Origin: Clostridiales bacterium
GTDB taxonomy: Bacteria; Bacillota; Clostridia; Oscillospirales; Acutalibacteraceae
Assembly: GCA_014799585.1 (NCBI GenBank)
Contig: JAAVHU010000007.1
Location: forward strand, 10,825 to 18,895
Length of the DNA stretch: 8,071 nt
Direction of reading: 5' to 3'
Positions within the stretch are counted from its first letter, which is position 1; every line of letters starts with the position of its first letter. The position numbers were made by a program, and so were the translations under genes. Under the pieces are notes generated by a model. That model ran no database searches, was not told where the DNA came from, and saw only the letters and a list, made by a program, of their open reading frames with translations. Of the stretch, positions 6,395 through 8,071 are shown one piece after another.

Positions 6395-6421
6395 AAAAAA
6401 GCGGACGAGCAATGCTCGTCC
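6395..6421 (-). repeat. REP-like palindrome that can also act as terminator
   Basis: GGACGAGC (6403-6410) and GCTCGTCC (6414-6421) form an 8-bp stem with a 3-nt loop. On the minus strand it is preceded by TGTAG and followed by GC and six T (6395-6400). Short GTAGGGACGAGC-type palindromes recur between genes in many gut Firmicutes as I recall them, so this may be one copy of a dispersed repeat; only one copy is in the window. The T-run makes it a plausible second terminator, and it abuts the -35 of the RNA promoter. Confidence 0.55.
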
Positions 6422-6434
6422 CTACAAAATCAAG

Positions 6435-6468
6435 AAAAATACACCCGAGCATTTCTGCCCGAGTGTAT
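6435..6468 (-). terminator. terminator of the Cys-rich small-protein gene
   Basis: On the minus strand a 12-bp stem (6457-6468 with 6439-6450) contains two G-U wobbles and a 6-nt loop, followed by TTTTTCTT. The wobbles become mismatches on the plus strand, so the element is built for minus transcription. It starts 11 nt after the stop of the small gene. Confidence 0.8.
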
Positions 6469-6479
6469 CTTTGGTTCAA

Positions 6480-6605
6480 TTAGTTACAACCGCAACCGCA
6501 TCCGCAGTCGTTGTTATTGTTGAAACCACCGCAGAGGAGAAGGATTATAATGAGAATAATAATCCAAGAAGAACCGCCGCAACCGTTATTGCATCCGCAA
6601 CCCAT
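6480..6605 (-). CDS. 41-aa Gly/Cys-rich membrane micro-protein
   Basis: A small open frame starts at ATG 6605 with AAGGGGG (6614-6620) 8 nt upstream and ends at TAA 6480. The product begins MGCGCNNGCGGSSW, continues with a run of Ile/Leu (15-24), then CGGF, four Asn, and ends DCGCGCGCN. It has eight cysteines in 41 residues (C3, C5, C9, C25, C34, C36, C38, C40), six of them in CGC-type clusters on either side of one hydrophobic segment (about 13-28). Tiny proteins of this layout (Gly/Cys ends around SSWIII..LLLCGG) recur in clostridial genomes and recall the YjcZ-type small sporulation/coat peptides of Bacillus; the link is by composition, not proven homology. It may sit in a membrane with disulfide- or metal-capable tails. 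The good SD, own terminator and family-like pattern make it a real gene; its role is unknown. Confidence 0.78.
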   Translation of the reverse strand: MGCGCNNGCGGSSWIIILIIILLLCGGFNNNNDCGCGCGCN

Positions 6606-6683
6606 TAGCCGTACCCCCTTTCGCTTTTCTAACTCATACTATGAAAAGCAAAAAGAAGTGTTACAACAATACGAAAAAATAAC

Positions 6684-6714
6684 AAAAGGCTCCCTCTGAT
6701 GAGGGAGCCTTTTT
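6684..6714. terminator. bidirectional intrinsic terminator
   Basis: A 13-bp GC-rich stem (6684-6696 with 6701-6713) encloses the 4-nt loop TGAT, with a T-run on the plus side and TTTTGTTATTTTTT on the minus side. It ends the minus-strand reductase gene, whose stop lies 5 nt away, and separates it from the small-protein gene. Confidence 0.88.
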
Positions 6715-6718
6715 ATAA

Positions 6719-7390
6719 TTAAATAACTGTTCCGCCGTTTACGGACAAGTTCTGCCCTGTTATATAGCCATTTTCTGCAAGAAAAAGAATAGCAGAAGCA
6801 ACCTCTTCAGCTGAGCCAAGACGTTCAAGCGGTACTTCCTCAGCAAGTTCTTCCTTACTGAACATAGCATTCATTCTTGTATCAATAATACCCGGAGAGA
6901 CACAATTTACTGTTACACCGCTTGGTGCAAGCTCCTTAGCCAGTGCCTTTGTTAAACCAATAACCCCTGCCTTGCTCATGGAATAAAGCGTTTCGCAGGA
7001 AGCACCAACCTCGCCCCACATTGAAGAAACATTAATGATAGAGCCGCTATGTTTTTTTATCATCTGCATAGCTGCAAACTTACTGCAAAAATAAACTGCC
7101 CTTTCATTTACATTCATAACGCTTTCATAATCTTCGGCAGTTACATCATTAATCATTTTAATAAGGCTTACGCCTGCATTGTTCACAAGAACGTCAATAT
7201 CAGAAACCTCATTAAAAAGATTTTCAATATCAGCAATACTGCTTAAATCACATTGGGTAGCAGTTATGCCGTTAAAATCAGGAGCAGTTTTATGATATGT
7301 TATATAAACATCATATCCTTTTTCCTTAAAAAGAAGAGCTGTTGCCTTTCCAATTCCCGTTGCTCCGCCTGTTATCAATACCTTTTTCAT
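6719..7390 (-). CDS. SDR-family NAD(P)H oxidoreductase, probable EF-P 5-aminopentanone reductase (YmfI type)
   Basis: This is a classical short-chain dehydrogenase of 223 aa, cytosolic. A Rossmann nucleotide motif TGGATGIG spans 7-14, NNAG lies at 70-73, and the catalytic tetrad is N95, S123, Y136, K140 (YSMSK); PGIIDT follows in the C-terminal half and the end is NGG-containing as in FabG. The stretch WGEVGASCE (125-133) before the catalytic Tyr, with ALAKELAPSG after it, matches my memory of B. subtilis YmfI, which reduces the 5-aminopentanone group on Lys of elongation factor P. General FabG (3-oxoacyl-ACP reductase) is the alternative. The start is ATG 7390 with AGGTGA (7395-7400); an in-frame TTG at 7435 would add 15 residues but lies on the -35 of the gene's own promoter. 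No fatty-acid genes are adjacent, which argues mildly against a biosynthetic FabG. Confidence 0.88.
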   Translation of the reverse strand: MKKVLITGGATGIGKATALLFKEKGYDVYITYHKTAPDFNGITATQCDLSSIADIENLFNEVSDIDVLVNNAGVSLIKMINDVTAEDYESVMNVNERAVYFCSKFAAMQMIKKHSGSIINVSSMWGEVGASCETLYSMSKAGVIGLTKALAKELAPSGVTVNCVSPGIIDTRMNAMFSKEELAEEVPLERLGSAEEVASAILFLAENGYITGQNLSVNGGTVI

Positions 7391-7406
7391 ATTATCACCT
7401 GATGAT

Positions 7407-7435
7407 ATTCTAACATATAAGGTTGTTTTTTTCAA
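7407..7435 (-). promoter_or_regulatory. sigma-A promoter of the SDR gene
   Basis: TTGAAA (7430-7435), a 17-nt spacer and TAGAAT (7407-7412) on the minus strand predict a start near 7400, at the first base of the AGGTGA ribosome binding site. This leaves a leader of only about 10 nt. Confidence 0.65.
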
Positions 7436-7451
7436 TTAACTATGTTACAAT
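7423..7451 (+). promoter_or_regulatory. sigma-A promoter of the divergent hypothetical gene
   Basis: TTGTTT (7423-7428), a 17-nt spacer and TACAAT (7446-7451) on the plus strand predict a start near 7458, again at the AGGTGA ribosome binding site. The -35 lies inside the spacer of the minus-strand promoter, so both cannot be occupied together. Confidence 0.55.
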
Positions 7452-7468
7452 TGCAGAAGGTGATAACT

Positions 7469-7972
7469 ATGGAAAGAGAATTTTATACAATTTCAGTTTA
7501 TGTAGACAAGGATGAAAACTTAATTGGTATCCCTTGCGGTGAAAGTGAAAAATACGGCATTGCGGATATAGATACTGTTATGCTTTTAAAACCTCCATAT
7601 TCCGCAAAAGAGGTTGAAAAGTTTATAGACAAGGTGATTGACGCCTGCTACACGAAAAAGCATAATGATGAAAGCCCTGTTTCTACAATAGAAAAATACA
7701 CAAAGAAAAAGGGATTTGTTGAAGCAACTGCTGATTTAACCCTTATTTCTATCGTTAAAACAAAGGAAACCTATTCCATTATGCCAACCTTTAACGATTA
7801 TGAAAAAGGTCCGCTCTGCATTGATGATGATGAAAGAATTGTTCAGGTGAATTACAAAGAGGGCGAGCTTTATGAACATATCCACGATATTATCATGGTA
7901 TACGTTAAGGCAAATGCTTTCTATAAGGAAATAGCAGAGCTTGAAGAAGAAAAGAAAAATAAAGTACAGTAA
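7469..7972 (+). CDS. hypothetical acidic protein, 167 aa
   Basis: I do not recognise this protein. It is soluble, with no signal peptide or membrane segment, rich in Glu, Asp and Lys. It begins with a beta-like stretch (EFYTISVYVDKDENLIGIP), followed by an apparently helical part (SAKEVEKFIDKVIDACYTKK). The last third contains a DDDE cluster in CIDDDERIVQVNY and ends in a charged helix (IAELEEEKKNKVQ). No catalytic signature is evident and only two or three Cys are present. The start is taken at ATG 7469, which has AAGGTGA (7457-7463) 5 nt upstream; an in-frame ATG at 7442 would lie inside the gene's own promoter spacer. It diverges from the SDR gene and is followed by a good terminator, so it is a single-gene unit. 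Coding potential, SD, promoter and terminator all support a real gene. Confidence 0.75.
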   Translation: MEREFYTISVYVDKDENLIGIPCGESEKYGIADIDTVMLLKPPYSAKEVEKFIDKVIDACYTKKHNDESPVSTIEKYTKKKGFVEATADLTLISIVKTKETYSIMPTFNDYEKGPLCIDDDERIVQVNYKEGELYEHIHDIIMVYVKANAFYKEIAELEEEKKNKVQ

Positions 7973-7979
7973 TACAATG

Positions 7980-8008
7980 AAAAGCAGTCACAATGTGGCT
8001 GCTTTTTT
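7980..8008. terminator. intrinsic terminator between convergent genes
   Basis: A 12-bp stem (7980-7991 with 7995-8006, one G-U pair) with a 3-nt loop is followed by a T-run to 8008 on the plus strand. It ends the hypothetical gene 8 nt after its stop. The minus side has only four T before CATT, so termination of a minus gene there would be weaker. Confidence 0.82.
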
Positions 8009-8071
8009 ATATTAGAAGTACACTTTCTGCAATCTGATTGCACAAATCTTCATAGGTTATTCCAACAGCAA
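8007..8071 (-). CDS. possible 3' end of a gene cut by the window edge
   Basis: On the minus strand one frame stays open from the window edge to TAA at 8007-8009, giving the C terminus AVGITYEDLCNQIAESVLLI. The residues look like ordinary protein, and the stop falls right at the terminator, as expected for a convergent gene. The other two minus frames have early stops. Twenty codons are too few to name a family or to be certain. Confidence 0.45.
   Translation of the reverse strand, partial: AVGITYEDLCNQIAESVLLI

Noticed and set aside
6511..6699. A plus-strand 62-codon frame opposite the 41-aa gene
   Set aside because: Its Pro/Ile/Arg-rich translation is the complement of the Gly/Cys codons of the small gene. 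It ends inside the terminator and no plus-strand promoter is evident.
1..8071. CRISPR arrays, tRNA/rRNA genes, insertion sequences, phage genes, attachment sites
   Set aside because: I saw no regularly spaced direct repeats, cloverleaf sequences, transposase or integrase motifs in either strand.

Overview
The window reads as a piece of a low-GC, Gram-positive, probably spore-forming anaerobe of the Clostridia, most likely a gut Oscillospirales/Ruminococcaceae-type organism. The basis is a complete ctsR-mcsA-mcsB-clpC heat-shock operon with canonical CtsR boxes, AGGAGG-type ribosome binding sites, sigma-A promoters, a tiny Gly/Cys-rich membrane peptide of a kind common in clostridia, and a FabG-like reductase with the WGEVGASCE signature of the EF-P 5-aminopentanone reductase family. 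The taxonomic placement is inference.

Layout. Positions 16-1158 (+) hold a two-gene unit: a YfcE/MJ0936-type metallophosphodiesterase and a compact alpha/beta hydrolase. It ends at a bidirectional terminator (1164-1203) shared with the convergent heat-shock operon. Positions 5639 to 1208 (-) hold ctsR, mcsA, mcsB and clpC. The operon is driven by a TTGACT-N17-TAATAT promoter whose -35 lies inside one CtsR box, and a second box sits near the transcription start. CtsR represses the operon, McsA/McsB (protein-arginine kinase) inactivate CtsR and tag substrates, and ClpC unfolds tagged proteins for ClpP. This McsB is unusual: several residues that bind ATP or form the active site, and the phosphoarginine-sensing RDxxRA motif, are changed.

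Positions 5809-6393 (-) are the most interesting part. A strong sigma-A promoter starts transcription exactly at the first base of a long, almost continuous helix. A linker complementary to the apical part follows, then a UUCG-capped intrinsic terminator, and 12 nt later the Shine-Dalgarno of a 123-aa PIN/NYN-like nuclease gene. The order promoter - structured RNA - terminator - nuclease is that of a type III toxin-antitoxin system or of a riboswitch/attenuator, but I do not recognise the RNA or a described system with this pairing.

Positions 6395-6605 (-) hold a 41-aa Cys-rich membrane micro-protein with a terminator and a second REP-like palindrome/terminator. Positions 6719-7390 (-) encode the SDR reductase, and positions 7469-7972 (+) encode an unrecognised 167-aa acidic protein. 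These two genes diverge from overlapping promoters with very short leaders. The right edge (8007-8071, -) carries what may be the last 20 codons of another gene, convergent on the terminator at 7980-8008.
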